64,000 nucleotides of DNA from Streptomyces sp. Je 1-332 (GCF_040730185.1 NZ_CP160402.1:1798001-1862000); one strand, 5' to 3'. Shown: positions 17,595 to 26,569, counted from the stretch's first letter. Notes: generated by a model from the letters alone, not told the origin. A program made the numbers and translations.

Positions 17595-18662
17595 CTACAG
17601 CGCCGGGTAGTCGGTGTAGCCCTTCTCCGTGCCGCCGTAGAACGTCGTCGGGTCCGGCGTGTTGTACGGGCCTTCGGTCTTGAGGCGGGCCGGCAGGTCG
17701 GGGTTGGCGAGGAACAGCGAGCCGAACGCGACGACGTCCGCGGTGCCGTCCTCCACCAGGGCGAGCGCGTCGTGGCCCGTGGGTCCCTCCGTGGCCGGGT
17801 TCAGGACGAAGGGTCCGTTGAAGCCGTCGCGCAGGGTGCTCACCAGCTCGCGGACCGGCCCCACCTCCATGACGTGCAGGTACGCCAGGTCGAGGGCGCT
17901 CAGCTCCTTCACCAGGGAGGTGTACGTCGCCTCCAGCTCGGTCTCCGGCTCGGAGATGTCGTTGAAGGGGTTGCCGGGAGAAAGCCGGATGCCGGTGCGG
18001 GCCGCGCCGATCTCGGCGGCCACCGCCCTCGCGGTCTCGACCGCGAAGCGGATGCGGTTCTCCGGGGTGCCGCCCCATTCGTCGGTGCGGCGGTTGGAGC
18101 CCGGTGCCAGGAACTGGTGGATCAAGTAGCCGTTGGCGCCGTGCAGTTCGACTCCGTCGAAGCCCGCGTCGATCGCGTTGCGGGCCGCGGCCGCGAAGTC
18201 GGCGATGGTGGCGCGGACCTCTTCGCCGGTCAGCTCGCGCGGCGTGACGTAGTCCTTGGGGCCCTCCGCCGTGTACACCTGCCCCTCGGCCGCGACGGCC
18301 GACGGGGCGACGTTCACCAGGCCGTCGGGGAGCAGTACGGGGTGTCCGATGCGGCCCGCGTGCATGAGCTGCGCGAAGATCCTGCCGCCCGCGGCGTGCA
18401 CGGCGGCCGTGACCTTGCGCCAGGACGCCACCTGCTCGGCGGAGTGCAGGCCCGGGGTGTCCGGGTAGCCCTGGCCGACGACGGAGGGCTGGATGCCCTC
18501 CGTGATGATCAGGCCCGCCGAGGCGCGCTGGGCGTAGTACTCGGCGGTGAGATCCGTGGCGGTGGCGCCCTCGCCGGCCCGGCTTCGGGTCATGGGAGCC
18601 ATGGCGATGCGGTTGGCGAGCGGGGTGCCCGCGAGGTCGATGGAGTCGAACGCGGTGGTCAT
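17595..18662 (-). CDS. alkene reductase (Old Yellow Enzyme family)
   Basis: FMN-dependent NAD(P)H oxidoreductase that reduces activated C=C bonds; relatives include NEM reductase and xenobiotic reductases. The 355-residue TIM barrel has MAPMTRSRA near the N terminus, substrate-binding H174 and N177 in VELHGANGYLIHQFL, and a C-terminal FMN phosphate site around VAFGSLFLANPDLP. It is divergent from a MarR regulator, with two identical operator-like boxes between them, so it is probably repressed by that MarR and induced by electrophiles. Confidence 0.9.
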   Translation of the reverse strand: MTTAFDSIDLAGTPLANRIAMAPMTRSRAGEGATATDLTAEYYAQRASAGLIITEGIQPSVVGQGYPDTPGLHSAEQVASWRKVTAAVHAAGGRIFAQLMHAGRIGHPVLLPDGLVNVAPSAVAAEGQVYTAEGPKDYVTPRELTGEEVRATIADFAAAARNAIDAGFDGVELHGANGYLIHQFLAPGSNRRTDEWGGTPENRIRFAVETARAVAAEIGAARTGIRLSPGNPFNDISEPETELEATYTSLVKELSALDLAYLHVMEVGPVRELVSTLRDGFNGPFVLNPATEGPTGHDALALVEDGTADVVAFGSLFLANPDLPARLKTEGPYNTPDPTTFYGGTEKGYTDYPAL

Positions 18663-18685
18663 CTTGGTGCCCCCAGGAAAGGTGA

Positions 18686-18742
18686 TTGGTCGGCCAAGTA
18701 ATTGAACCGGACGCCACTGTAACCTATTCCTTGGTCGGCCAA
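18686..18742. promoter_or_regulatory. two identical TTGGTCGGCCAA boxes, candidate MarR operators
   Basis: The 12-mer TTGGTCGGCCAA occurs at 18686-18697 and 18731-18742, 45 bp apart, each followed by AAG-like and AAT-like bases. Each box has TTGG/CCAA arms. They lie between the start codons of the divergent alkene reductase and MarR genes, one closer to each gene, as expected for a repressor controlling both promoters. Confidence 0.65.
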
Positions 18743-18809
18743 GCTAATCTGGAGAAGTACAGCTCCTCCCCTCCCAGAGGAGGACGTCTCCTCCCCCTCA
18801 GGAGCCCTC

Positions 18810-19325
18810 ATGAACGCCTCGGGCGAACCCGCCGACCCTGCCGACCCCGCCTGTACCGAGCTCCCCACCGCGGCGCGGCGGGGCCCCGTCAGCCACACCG
18901 TGAGCAGGGTGGCCCGGCTGCACCGGATCGCGGCGGGCAAGGTGCTGAAGAAGCTCGGGCTCTACCCCGGCCAGGAGTTCGTGATGATGTACCTCTGGGA
19001 CGCGGGGCCGGTGCGGCAGTCGGAGCTCATCAAGGCGGTCGACCTGGACCCCTCGACGGTCACCAAGATGCTGCAACGCCTCGAACAGTCGGGCCACGTA
19101 CGCCGCAGCCCCGACCCGGCCGACCGCCGCGCGGTACTGGTCGAGGCCACGGACGCGAGCTGCGGGCTCCTCGCGGAGGTGGAGCGTGCGTGGGGCGAAC
19201 TGGAGGAGCAGACGCTGGCCGGCCTCGACGCGGGCGAGCGGGCGGAGCTGGCGCGGCTCCTGGGCCGGGTGGAGGCGAACCTGTGCACGGAGACGGCCGA
19301 CTGCCCCTTGGAGGGGCGGGGCTAG
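18810..19325 (+). CDS. MarR family transcriptional regulator
   Basis: A 171-residue winged-helix DNA-binding protein. The core runs SRVARLHRIAAGKVLKKLGLYPGQEFVMMYLWDAGPVRQ, with a recognition helix in VDLDPSTVTKMLQRLEQ and a wing in GHVRRSPDPADRRAVLV, the classic MarR DxRxxxV pattern. Probably a repressor of the divergent alkene reductase gene through the TTGGTCGGCCAA boxes. Its 3' end lies two bases from the convergent PLP-enzyme gene. Confidence 0.9.
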   Translation: MNASGEPADPADPACTELPTAARRGPVSHTVSRVARLHRIAAGKVLKKLGLYPGQEFVMMYLWDAGPVRQSELIKAVDLDPSTVTKMLQRLEQSGHVRRSPDPADRRAVLVEATDASCGLLAEVERAWGELEEQTLAGLDAGERAELARLLGRVEANLCTETADCPLEGRG

Positions 19326-19326
19326 G

Positions 19327-20373
19327 TCAGCCGGAGAGCACGTCGAGGACGCGGTCCACGTCGGCCTCTGTGTTGTACAGATGGAACGAGGCCCGCAGGT
19401 GTCCCGCCCGCGCGGACGTGATGATGCCGGCCCGGCTCAACTCGGGCTCTCTGCCCGCGAGTCCGGGGACCGAGACGATGGGTGAGGCGCCGGGCACCGG
19501 CTCGTGGCCGAGGTCCGCGAGCCCGGCGCGGTAACGGGCCGCCAGCGCCGTGTCGTGGGCGTGCACCGCCTCGATGCCGGTCTCTTCGAGGTACGCCAGG
19601 GCCGCCGCCGCCCCGTGGTACGCGAGGAAGGCGGGGGGCTCGTCGAAACGGCGGGCGTCGGGGGCCAGTTCCGTGAGCGGGCCGTACGTCGCGTTCCAGC
19701 TCTCGGCCGCGGCGAGCCAGCCGCCGTGCAACGGCACGAGGGATTCCTGCGCTTCCTCGCTCACCGTCAGGAACGACGTGCCGCGCGGGCAGAGCAGCCA
19801 CTTGAAGGCGCCGGTGACGGTGTAGTCGTACAGACTCGCGTCGAAGGGCAGCCAACCCGCCGCCTGTGTCGCGTCGTTGAGGGTGCGGGCGCCGTGGACG
19901 GCGGCAGCCTCGCGCACCGCCGCGTCGTCGGCGATGCGGCCGTCGGCCGACTGCACGCCGGAGTACACGACGAGGGCCGTGGTGGGACGGATCGCCTCGG
20001 CGAGCTGGTCGAGCGGCGCGTAACGGATCTTGAGGTCGCCGCGGACCACGAAGGGGTTGATGATCGAGCTGAAATCCCCCTCGGGGAAGAGGACTTCGGA
20101 GCCGGGCCGCTGCGCCGCGGCGATCAGTCCGGCGTGCACGGCGACCGAGCCGCCGTTGGCCACGCGCGCGTGCGGCACGCCGACGAGCCGCGCGAAGGAC
20201 TCGCGGGCGGCCTGCACGATCCCGAAGTCGCCCGAGCCGCCGCGCCTGCCCGTGCCGTTCTCCGCCGCGAGAGCCTGGATCGCCTCGACGGCCGTCGCGG
20301 GCAGCAGGCCGCAGCTCGCCGTGTTCAGATAAGTCGACGTGGGCGCGAACGCGGCGCCGGTAGTGATCCCCAT
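19327..20373 (-). CDS. class-V aminotransferase-fold PLP enzyme
   Basis: About 348 residues. Fold type I PLP protein of the class-V/cysteine-desulfurase-like group: TYLNTASCGLLP at the N terminus, LNDATQAAGWLPFD with the cofactor Asp and Gln, and the PLP lysine in VTGAFKWLLCPRGTSFL. No cysteine loop typical of desulfurases is seen, so the reaction is uncertain (aminotransferase, lyase or isopenicillin-epimerase-like). ATG 20373 is preferred over 20400 because of a GAGAG sequence upstream. Confidence 0.8.
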   Translation of the reverse strand: MGITTGAAFAPTSTYLNTASCGLLPATAVEAIQALAAENGTGRRGGSGDFGIVQAARESFARLVGVPHARVANGGSVAVHAGLIAAAQRPGSEVLFPEGDFSSIINPFVVRGDLKIRYAPLDQLAEAIRPTTALVVYSGVQSADGRIADDAAVREAAAVHGARTLNDATQAAGWLPFDASLYDYTVTGAFKWLLCPRGTSFLTVSEEAQESLVPLHGGWLAAAESWNATYGPLTELAPDARRFDEPPAFLAYHGAAAALAYLEETGIEAVHAHDTALAARYRAGLADLGHEPVPGASPIVSVPGLAGREPELSRAGIITSARAGHLRASFHLYNTEADVDRVLDVLSG

Positions 20374-20434
20374 GGGGTCAACTCTCGCGCCCCTTCGCAC
20401 CCACGTCCATCACCGACTGTGGAGATCGTGGGGT

Positions 20435-21142
20435 TCAGGCCTGCGGGACCGCGCAGCCGTCGGGGCCGCAGGCGTCCCCGTCCGCGAGCGTGGTGAGGGG
20501 CGAGCGGCTGCCCCACGCCTGCTCCAGGGCCTGCGTGAAGACATCGGCGGGCTGGGCGCCGGAGACCCCGTACTTGCGGTCGAGGACGAAGAACGGCACG
20601 CCGTTCGCGCCGAGCTCGGCGGCCTCGCGCTCGTCGGTGCGTACGTCGTCGGCGTAGCGGGACGGGTCGGCGAGCACCGCACGGGCCGCGTCCGCGTCGA
20701 GGCCGGCCGCGACCGCGAGCTCCACGAGCCGTTCGTCGTCGTCGAAGACGGAGCGCTCCTCGGCGAAGTTGGCGCGGTACAGGAGCCCGAGCAGCTCGTC
20801 CTGCCTGCCCTGCTCCTTGGCGAAGTGCAGCAGGCGGTGCATGTCGAAGGTGCTGCCGTGGTCGCGTCCCTCGGTGAGGTAGTCAAGGCCTTCGGACGAG
20901 GCGTTCACACCGAGGTTCCGCTCGGCCTCCTGTGCCTGCTCCTCGCTCATGCCGTACTTCTTGGCGAGCATCGGGATCACGAGCCCGCTGTCGCCCTTGA
21001 CGCGCGAGGGGTCGAGCTCGAAGGAACGGTGCACCACCTCGACGTCGTCGCGGTGCGGGAAGGCGGCGAGCGCCTTCTCGAAGCGGGCCTTGCCCACGTA
21101 GCACCAGGGGCAGGCGATGTCGCTCCAGATCTCGACGCGCAT
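20435..21142 (-). CDS. DsbA/FrnE-family oxidoreductase
   Basis: A 235-residue cytoplasmic thioredoxin-fold protein. The active-site motif CPWC is at residues 11-14 (SDIACPWCYVGK), the cis-Pro loop is in GANGVPFFVLDRKYGVSGAQP, and a helical insertion fills the middle. This is the FrnE/2-hydroxychromene-2-carboxylate isomerase-like branch. It has no signal peptide, so it works on intracellular thiols. The C-terminal sequence contains GDACGPDGCAVPQA, two further cysteines. Confidence 0.87.
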   Translation of the reverse strand: MRVEIWSDIACPWCYVGKARFEKALAAFPHRDDVEVVHRSFELDPSRVKGDSGLVIPMLAKKYGMSEEQAQEAERNLGVNASSEGLDYLTEGRDHGSTFDMHRLLHFAKEQGRQDELLGLLYRANFAEERSVFDDDERLVELAVAAGLDADAARAVLADPSRYADDVRTDEREAAELGANGVPFFVLDRKYGVSGAQPADVFTQALEQAWGSRSPLTTLADGDACGPDGCAVPQA

Positions 21143-21219
21143 GTGACTGGCTCTCTTCAGGTCGAACGGTAGTACGGAGGGTCCCTCCGGTCAGTTGAAG
21201 AACGTACGACCCGCCCCGC

Positions 21220-21699
21220 TCATTCCCCGGCAGTCACGGTCAGCCGCATCCGCAGGTGAGTGCTCGCGCCCTCGCCCGCCTCTTCGGGACACCAACCGTG
21301 GCGTACGTAGAAGGCCTGGGCCCGCCGGTTCTCGCGGTGAACGTCCAGGGAGGCCTCCCGGATGCCGTCGGCCCGCCACTCCTCCACGCAGGCGGCGTGC
21401 AGGGCCGCGCCGACCCCGGCGCGCCAGTGGTCCGGGTCGACGTGGAACTGGAAGAGCGTCACGGTGTCCGCGGCCTCGCCCTCCGGCGTACGGAACGACG
21501 CGAGGCCCACGATCCGCCCCTCGCGGACCGCGCACAGCACATGCCCGCCACGGCGCTCGATGCCCGCCCGCCACATCGCCGCCGCGTCGACGGCTCCGTC
21601 CGGCAGCCCCTCGGGGTAGTACGTGGCGCGGGCCCGGGTGTGCAGGGCCGCGAGGGCCGGGGCGTCGGCGGTGAGGGCGCTGCGTATGACGGTCGGCAT
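21220..21699 (-). CDS. GNAT family N-acetyltransferase
   Basis: A 159-residue acyltransferase. The acetyl-CoA loop is VDPDHWRAGVGAALHAACVEEW and the C-terminal strand region is LDVHRENRRAQAFYVRHGW. Substrate unknown. The start is uncertain: ATG 21699 fits the family start, and ATG 21711 is four codons earlier. Neither has a strong ribosome site. It is 35 bp downstream of the GlxA-type regulator on the same strand and may be co-transcribed. Confidence 0.8.
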   Translation of the reverse strand: MPTVIRSALTADAPALAALHTRARATYYPEGLPDGAVDAAAMWRAGIERRGGHVLCAVREGRIVGLASFRTPEGEAADTVTLFQFHVDPDHWRAGVGAALHAACVEEWRADGIREASLDVHRENRRAQAFYVRHGWCPEEAGEGASTHLRMRLTVTAGE

Positions 21700-21734
21700 G
21701 GCGGTCCGCATCGTCGTGGGGAGTGCTGAGTGGA

Positions 21735-22748
21735 TCACGCTGCGATAGACGTCTTCCGGGAGCTTTGAGTTCCGATGTGGCTGAACTGGGCGCGGTAGGC
21801 GCTGGGCGTGAGACCGGTGCGGCGCACCAGGTGGCCGCGGAGCGAGTCGGCGGTGCCGAGCCCGCAGGCCCGCGCCACCCGGTCCATGGAGAGCGAGGTC
21901 GTCTCCAGGAGCTCCTTGGCCCGCTCGATGCGCTGGTGGAGCAGCCACTGCAGCGGGCTCACGCCACTCTCCGCGTGGAAGCGGCGGGTGAGGGTGCGCA
22001 CGCTCACGCCCGCCTGCCGGGCGAGGTCGGTGAGCGTGAGCGGCTCGTCGAGGTGGCGCATGGCCCAGCCCCGGGTGTCGGCGCAGGCGTTGCCGCGCTC
22101 GGGCGGGAGCGGGGTCTGGGTGAACTGGGTCTGGCCACCGGGCCGTACGGGGGCGACGAGCGCGGCCCTGGCCACTTGGTTGGCGACGGCCGCCCCGTAG
22201 TCGGCGCGGATGATGTGCAGGCACAGGTCGATCCCGGCGGCGTACCCGGAGGACGTCATGACCTGCCCGTCCTCCACGTACAGGACGTCGCCCTTGAGAT
22301 CGAGCGCGGGGTAGCGGCTGCGCAGTTCCTCGGCGAGCTGCCAGTACGTGGTGGCGCTGCGCCCGTCGAGCAGGCCCGCCTCGGCGAGTACAAAGGCGCC
22401 GCTGCAGATGGAGGCGGTGCGCCGGCCCGCTGCGGCGGCCTCGCGGACGGCGGCGACGGTCCGCGGGTCGGGTGCGTAGCGGTGTCCGGTGCCCGCGACG
22501 AGGAGGGTGTCGGCGTCGCGCACGGCATCTAGCCCGTGCTCCACCTGGAGGCTGAGTCCACCGGTGGTGGCGATGGTGCCGGGCTGCGGGGTGCAGACGA
22601 CCACCTCGTAGCCGGGCCCGCCGGCCACCTCGACCTTCTCGAAGAGCATCTCGGGGATCGCGAGGTTGAACATCGATACGGGCGAGGGCGCGATGACGGC
22701 GACGCGGTGGGGCCGGTGGGGCGAGCGCTCGGACTTAGGGCGGGACAT
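21735..22748 (-). CDS. GlxA-type transcriptional regulator (DJ-1/PfpI plus AraC HTH)
   Basis: A 337-residue regulator. The N-terminal DJ-1/PfpI-like domain contains the nucleophile-elbow sequence RTASICSGAFVLAEAGLLDGR. The C-terminal AraC-type double helix-turn-helix starts near VSVRTLTRRFHAESGVSPLQWLL and ends with the LRGHLVRRTGLTPSAYRAQF signature. ATG 22748 has GGAGG eight bases upstream. It is divergent from an MFS exporter gene only 65 bp away, which it probably controls. Confidence 0.88.
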   Translation of the reverse strand: MSRPKSERSPHRPHRVAVIAPSPVSMFNLAIPEMLFEKVEVAGGPGYEVVVCTPQPGTIATTGGLSLQVEHGLDAVRDADTLLVAGTGHRYAPDPRTVAAVREAAAAGRRTASICSGAFVLAEAGLLDGRSATTYWQLAEELRSRYPALDLKGDVLYVEDGQVMTSSGYAAGIDLCLHIIRADYGAAVANQVARAALVAPVRPGGQTQFTQTPLPPERGNACADTRGWAMRHLDEPLTLTDLARQAGVSVRTLTRRFHAESGVSPLQWLLHQRIERAKELLETTSLSMDRVARACGLGTADSLRGHLVRRTGLTPSAYRAQFSHIGTQSSRKTSIAA

Positions 22749-22756
22749 GGCCAGAA

Positions 22757-22792
22757 CCTCCGGAGGTATGGCATTCAGGCCACTACTGTAGT
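22757..22792. promoter_or_regulatory. palindromes between GlxA-type regulator and MFS gene
   Basis: Two perfect palindromes lie in the 65-bp divergent gap: CCTCCGGAGG (22757-22766, also containing the ribosome site of the regulator gene) and ACTACTGTAGT (22782-22792). The second is placed where a promoter for the MFS gene would be and is a candidate operator. Confidence 0.35.
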
Positions 22793-22813
22793 CACGCCGC
22801 CGTCCGCAGACTC

Positions 22814-24229
22814 ATGGGCATGGCAACGAACAACCTCACCGAAGGCTCCAGCGCCGCGGCGCAGTTGACACCCCCGGCTCCCACGCCGACCCCTTGCCCC
22901 ACGCCCGGCAGGGGCCGCCGCGTCTCCCCCGGCCTCACGCTCACGGCCGCCATGCTCGGCTTCGCCCTGATCACGCTCGACGCCTCCGTGGTGAACGTGG
23001 CGCTGCCCGCGATCGGCGACTCCCTGGGCGGCGGCATGTCCGGCCTCCAGTGGGTCGTGGACGCCTACACCCTCGCCTTCGCCGCCCTGATGCTCTCCAC
23101 CGGCGCGCTCTCCGACCGGATCGGCGCGACCCGGGCGTACGCGATCGGCATCACGGTGTTCACGGCCGCTTCGGTGGCCTGCGGGTTCGCGCCTTCGTTG
23201 CCCGTGCTGACCGGCGCCCGGGTGGTGCAGGGAGTGGCGGCCGCGGTGGTCCTGCCCGCCTCGCTCTCTCTGGTGCGCCAGGCGTATTCCGACGCGGCCA
23301 GGCGGGCGCGTGCGGTGGCCCTGTGGGCGGCGGGCGGTTCGGTGGCGGTGGCGCTCGGCCCGGTCGCGGGCGGCGCGCTGACCACCGCGTGGGACTGGAG
23401 CGGCATCTTCTTCATCAACGTCCCGCTGGGCGCGGTTGCGCTGGCCTTGCTGCTGCGTTCGCCGCGCTCGGAGCGGCGGCCCGCGCCGCTGGACGTGCCG
23501 GGCCAGTTGCTCGCGGTCCTGACGCTGACGGCCCTGACGTTCGCGGTGATCGAGGGCGGTACGACGGGTCTGTTCGCCCTGGTCGTCGCGGTGGCGGCGG
23601 GCGCGGTGTTCCTGTGGACGGAGGCGCGGCAGGCGCACCCGGTGGTGCCGCTCGGTCTCTTCCGCGACCGGACGGTCGCGATCACCGTCGCGGCCGGGGC
23701 CGCGTGCAGCGTCGCCTTCTACGGTCTCGTCTTCGTCTTCAGCCTCTTCTTCCAGGAGGTGCAGGGGCGTTCGGCGCTGTGGGCCGGGCTGATGTTCCTG
23801 CCGATGACCGGGCTCATCGCGGTCACGAACGTCGCGGCGGGCAAGCTGGCGGCGCGGGTCGGGCCGCGGGTGCCGATGCTGGTGGGGCAGGCGGTGGCGG
23901 TCCTGGGCTTGCTGGCCCTGCTGTTCGCCGACGCGTCGACACCCGCCGTCGGCCTCGCGTTCCTGATGGTGCCGCTGGCCCTGGGCTGCGCCCTGACGAT
24001 CCCGCCGCTCACGGCGGCGATGATGGAGGCGGTGCCCGCTGACCGGGCCGGTCTTGCCGCGGGGGTCCTCAACGCGGCCCGGCAGGTGTCGGGAGGCCTG
24101 GGAATCGCCGCCTTCGGGGGCCTGTTGGCCGGGGACTTCGTCTCCGGGATGCGGGTGAGCCTGTTGATCGCGGCGGGGTTGCTGGCGGCTTCGGGGGTGG
24201 CGACGCTGGGTCTGCGACGGGGACGCTGA
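22814..24229 (+). CDS. MFS transporter, DHA2 (14-TM) drug efflux type
   Basis: A 471-residue proton-driven exporter with about 14 transmembrane segments. It shows DHA2 signatures: LDASVVNVALPAIGDSL in TM1, QWVVDAYTLAFAALMLSTGALSDRIGATRAY across TM2-3 (motif A), and the antiporter motif around GPVAGGALTTAWDWSGIFFINVPLG (motif C region). Likely exports antibiotics or other toxic organics. ATG 22814 or 22820 is the start. A repeat element follows the stop within a few bases. Confidence 0.88.
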   Translation: MGMATNNLTEGSSAAAQLTPPAPTPTPCPTPGRGRRVSPGLTLTAAMLGFALITLDASVVNVALPAIGDSLGGGMSGLQWVVDAYTLAFAALMLSTGALSDRIGATRAYAIGITVFTAASVACGFAPSLPVLTGARVVQGVAAAVVLPASLSLVRQAYSDAARRARAVALWAAGGSVAVALGPVAGGALTTAWDWSGIFFINVPLGAVALALLLRSPRSERRPAPLDVPGQLLAVLTLTALTFAVIEGGTTGLFALVVAVAAGAVFLWTEARQAHPVVPLGLFRDRTVAITVAAGAACSVAFYGLVFVFSLFFQEVQGRSALWAGLMFLPMTGLIAVTNVAAGKLAARVGPRVPMLVGQAVAVLGLLALLFADASTPAVGLAFLMVPLALGCALTIPPLTAAMMEAVPADRAGLAAGVLNAARQVSGGLGIAAFGGLLAGDFVSGMRVSLLIAAGLLAASGVATLGLRRGR

Positions 24230-24230
24230 A

Positions 24231-24353
24231 TTCTCCCCAACCCCGCCCCTTGCCGAGCTCGTCCTTCCAACCGCGGGGCAATCGGGTGGGTGGGCGGGAA
24301 AGATAGCCCCTCCGGCGCTTGAGGAGCGGGGTCCGGGGCGGAGCCCCGGGACC
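24231..24353. repeat. intergenic repeat after the MFS gene (variant form)
   Basis: Starts two bases after the stop with TTCTCCCCAACCCCGCCCCTT, then diverges, and ends with AGCCCCTCCGGCGCTTGAGGAG and a GGTCCGGGGC/GCCCCGGGACC hairpin. It is a diverged member of the family seen at 9244, 39696 and 45099, and lies between convergent genes. Confidence 0.65.
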
Positions 24354-24373
24354 GGCGCCCACCCCGCAGGGTG

Positions 24374-24982
24374 CTAGGAGCCGTCCCTGAGGCCCCGGGG
24401 CCAGTTCGGGCGGAACTCGATCCCCTCGTACGTCACCACACACCCCTCCCCCACGGGCGACTGCGCCATGAACCCCACCAGAGCCGCACCCGCCGCCTTC
24501 TCCTCGCCCAGGGAGAAGATCCGGACGAACGTCCAGTGCTTCCCGTCCAGGGAGGCGTGGAAGGCGAACGCCGAGCCCGTGCGGCTGATCCGGAGCCAGA
24601 CGCTGCTGCCGTCCACCACGAACGCGTTCGCGTCGTCGGAGCGGCCGCGGGTGACGACCGTGCAGACCGTCGCCTCGTCCGGCGACCGCTCCAGGCAGAG
24701 CTTGGCCCACTCCCGGTCGCCCACGTGCAGGTACAGGACGCCCGCGTCGAACGTCGCCGCGAAACCGACCGTCACCCGCGCGATCAGCTGGAAGTCCCCC
24801 TCGGGCGCCCCGAGGAGGCGAGGCGCGTCCGACGCGGGGTCGAGCGCCTCGCCCGTCGGCGGCACGAAGCGGTCCTGCCGGGCGCCCGCCCAGCCGGTGA
24901 GCACCCCGTCCTCGTACGACCAGTTGCCGTCGGGGCCGTACGTGCGCAAGGGAAAGGGCAGTTCGGGGATGTTGACGTCCAT
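24374..24982 (-). CDS. DUF1349 domain protein (LamG-like beta-sandwich)
   Basis: A 202-residue protein without a signal peptide. The blocks DFQLIARVTVGFAATFDAGVLYLHV, WAKLCLERSPDEA, WLRISRTGSAFAFHASLDG and VGFMAQSPVGEGCVVTYEGI match the DUF1349 concanavalin-like fold, often found near sugar-metabolism genes. The start lies 5 bp after the stop of the dehydrogenase gene, so the two form one operon under IclR control. Function unknown; sugar binding is a guess. Confidence 0.78.
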   Translation of the reverse strand: MDVNIPELPFPLRTYGPDGNWSYEDGVLTGWAGARQDRFVPPTGEALDPASDAPRLLGAPEGDFQLIARVTVGFAATFDAGVLYLHVGDREWAKLCLERSPDEATVCTVVTRGRSDDANAFVVDGSSVWLRISRTGSAFAFHASLDGKHWTFVRIFSLGEEKAAGAALVGFMAQSPVGEGCVVTYEGIEFRPNWPRGLRDGS

Positions 24983-24987
24983 GGGCG

Positions 24988-26517
24988 TCAGTGTTCCAGG
25001 CGCCCGTCGTAGCGGCGCGGGAGCCCCAGCGGGTTCTCGTCCCGCAGCTCGGGCGGCAGCAGCGCGGCGGGCGTGTTCTGGTAGGCGACGGGACGCAGCC
25101 AGCGCTCGATCGCCGTACCACCGACGGAGGTCGAGGTGGACGTCGTCGCGGGATAGGGCCCGCCGTGGTGCTGCGCGGGCGCCACCGCGACCCCGGTCGG
25201 CCATCCGTTGACCAGCACGCGCCCGGCCAGCGGCGTCAGTTCGGCGAGCAGCGCGGCCCCGCGCCCCTCGCCCGCAGCCTCCTCGGCGGACAGCTGCACC
25301 GTGGCCGTGAGGTTGCCGGAGAGCCGGGTGAGGGCGGCGGTGATCTCCGCGTCGTCCTCGTAGCGCGCGACGACCGTCACCGGGCCGAAGCACTCCTCCA
25401 GGAGCAGGTCGTGCTCACCCTCGGTGGCGAGCTTCGCCGCGGGGACCGTCAGGAAGCCCGCGCTCACCGTGTGCTCGCTGCCCGCACCCGGCGTCACCGG
25501 CGCGTCCACGTCCGGCAGTTGACCGCGCTCGCGTACGCCCGCCACGAAGTTGTCCCGCATCCGGTGGTCGAGGAGCACCCCCGCCTCGGTGTCGCTGACC
25601 GCCTCGGTCAGGGATTTGATGAACCGGTCGCCGCCCGCGCCCGCCGGAGCGAAGACCAGGCCAGGCTTGACGCAGAACTGGCCGACGCCGAGCGTCATCG
25701 AACCCGCGAGGCCCGCTCCGATCTCCTCCGCGCGCTCGACCGCCGCCGCCTCGGTCACGACGACCGGGTTGAGGGAGCCGAGCTCTCCGTGGAAGGGAAT
25801 CGGCACGGGGCGGGCCGCCGCCGCGTCGAAGAGGGCGCGGCCGCCGCGGATCGAGCCGGTGAAGCCCGCGCCGGACACAAGCGGGTGCTTGACGAGCTCG
25901 ACGCCCGCGTCGAAGCCGTGCACGAGGCCGACGACGCCCTCGGGGATGCCGTGCAGGGCCGCGGCCCGGCGCAGCGTCGACGCCACAAGCTCGGAGGTGG
26001 CCGGGTGGTCCGGGTGCGCCTTGACGACCACGGGGCAGCCCGCGGCGAGCGCGCTCGCGGTGTCGCCGCCGGGTACGGAGAAGGCGAACGGGAAGTTGGA
26101 CGCGGAGTAGACGGCCACGACGCCCAGCGGGATCTTGTAGCGCCGCAGGTCCGGGATGGGTGGCGTGGCGCTGCTGTCGGGGTGGTCGATGACGACGCCG
26201 AGGAAACCGCCCTCGTCGACGACGTCCGCGAAGGCCCGCAACTGGTAGCAGGTGCGGGCGAGTTCACCGGTGAGCCGGACGGGACCGAGCGCGGTCTCCG
26301 CGTCCGCGGCCTCCACCAGGTGATCCTTCGCCCCGTCGAGCAGTTCGGCCGCGGAGCGCAGGAAGGCGGCGCGCACGGCGCGGTCGGCGAGGGCGTCCTT
26401 GGCGGTCAGCGCGGCACGTACCGCCTGATCCACCTCTTCGACTGTGGCTTCGACCGCAACCTGTTCGCGCTGCTTCCCGGTTCGGGGGTCGACACTCCAG
26501 ACTGGTGCTGCTGCCAC
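24988..26517 (-). CDS. aldehyde dehydrogenase (NADP+), 2-ketoglutarate semialdehyde dehydrogenase type
   Basis: A 509-residue ALDH of the class that oxidises 2-oxoglutarate semialdehyde to 2-oxoglutarate at the end of oxidative pentose/aldarate pathways. N141 (YSASNFPFAF), K166 (VVVKAHPDHP), catalytic E245 (HGELGSLNPVV) and nucleophile C282 (VGQFCVKPGLV) are present. GTG 26517 was chosen because GGAGG lies eight bases upstream. A GTG at 26544 is open but lacks this. Divergent from an IclR regulator, and upstream of the DUF1349 gene. Its precise aldehyde is inferred from family resemblance. Confidence 0.88.
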   Translation of the reverse strand: MAAAPVWSVDPRTGKQREQVAVEATVEEVDQAVRAALTAKDALADRAVRAAFLRSAAELLDGAKDHLVEAADAETALGPVRLTGELARTCYQLRAFADVVDEGGFLGVVIDHPDSSATPPIPDLRRYKIPLGVVAVYSASNFPFAFSVPGGDTASALAAGCPVVVKAHPDHPATSELVASTLRRAAALHGIPEGVVGLVHGFDAGVELVKHPLVSGAGFTGSIRGGRALFDAAAARPVPIPFHGELGSLNPVVVTEAAAVERAEEIGAGLAGSMTLGVGQFCVKPGLVFAPAGAGGDRFIKSLTEAVSDTEAGVLLDHRMRDNFVAGVRERGQLPDVDAPVTPGAGSEHTVSAGFLTVPAAKLATEGEHDLLLEECFGPVTVVARYEDDAEITAALTRLSGNLTATVQLSAEEAAGEGRGAALLAELTPLAGRVLVNGWPTGVAVAPAQHHGGPYPATTSTSTSVGGTAIERWLRPVAYQNTPAALLPPELRDENPLGLPRRYDGRLEH

Positions 26518-26569
26518 CGCGGGGTCCTCCAGAGGTGATGCCACAGATGTGCTGCCACCCACCTGGGCT

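Noticed and set aside
18705..18720. GCCACTG sequence like a B12 box
   Set aside because: Isolated match in the MarR/ene-reductase gap with no surrounding riboswitch core and no link to cobalamin.
19327..20373. Cysteine desulfurase (SufS/IscS) call for the class-V PLP enzyme
   Set aside because: The desulfurase active-site cysteine loop is not visible, and the gene is not near the suf genes at the right edge.
26518..26544. Longer start (GTG 26544) for the aldehyde dehydrogenase
   Set aside because: It lacks a ribosome site, while GTG 26517 has GGAGG at ideal distance and gives the usual family length.
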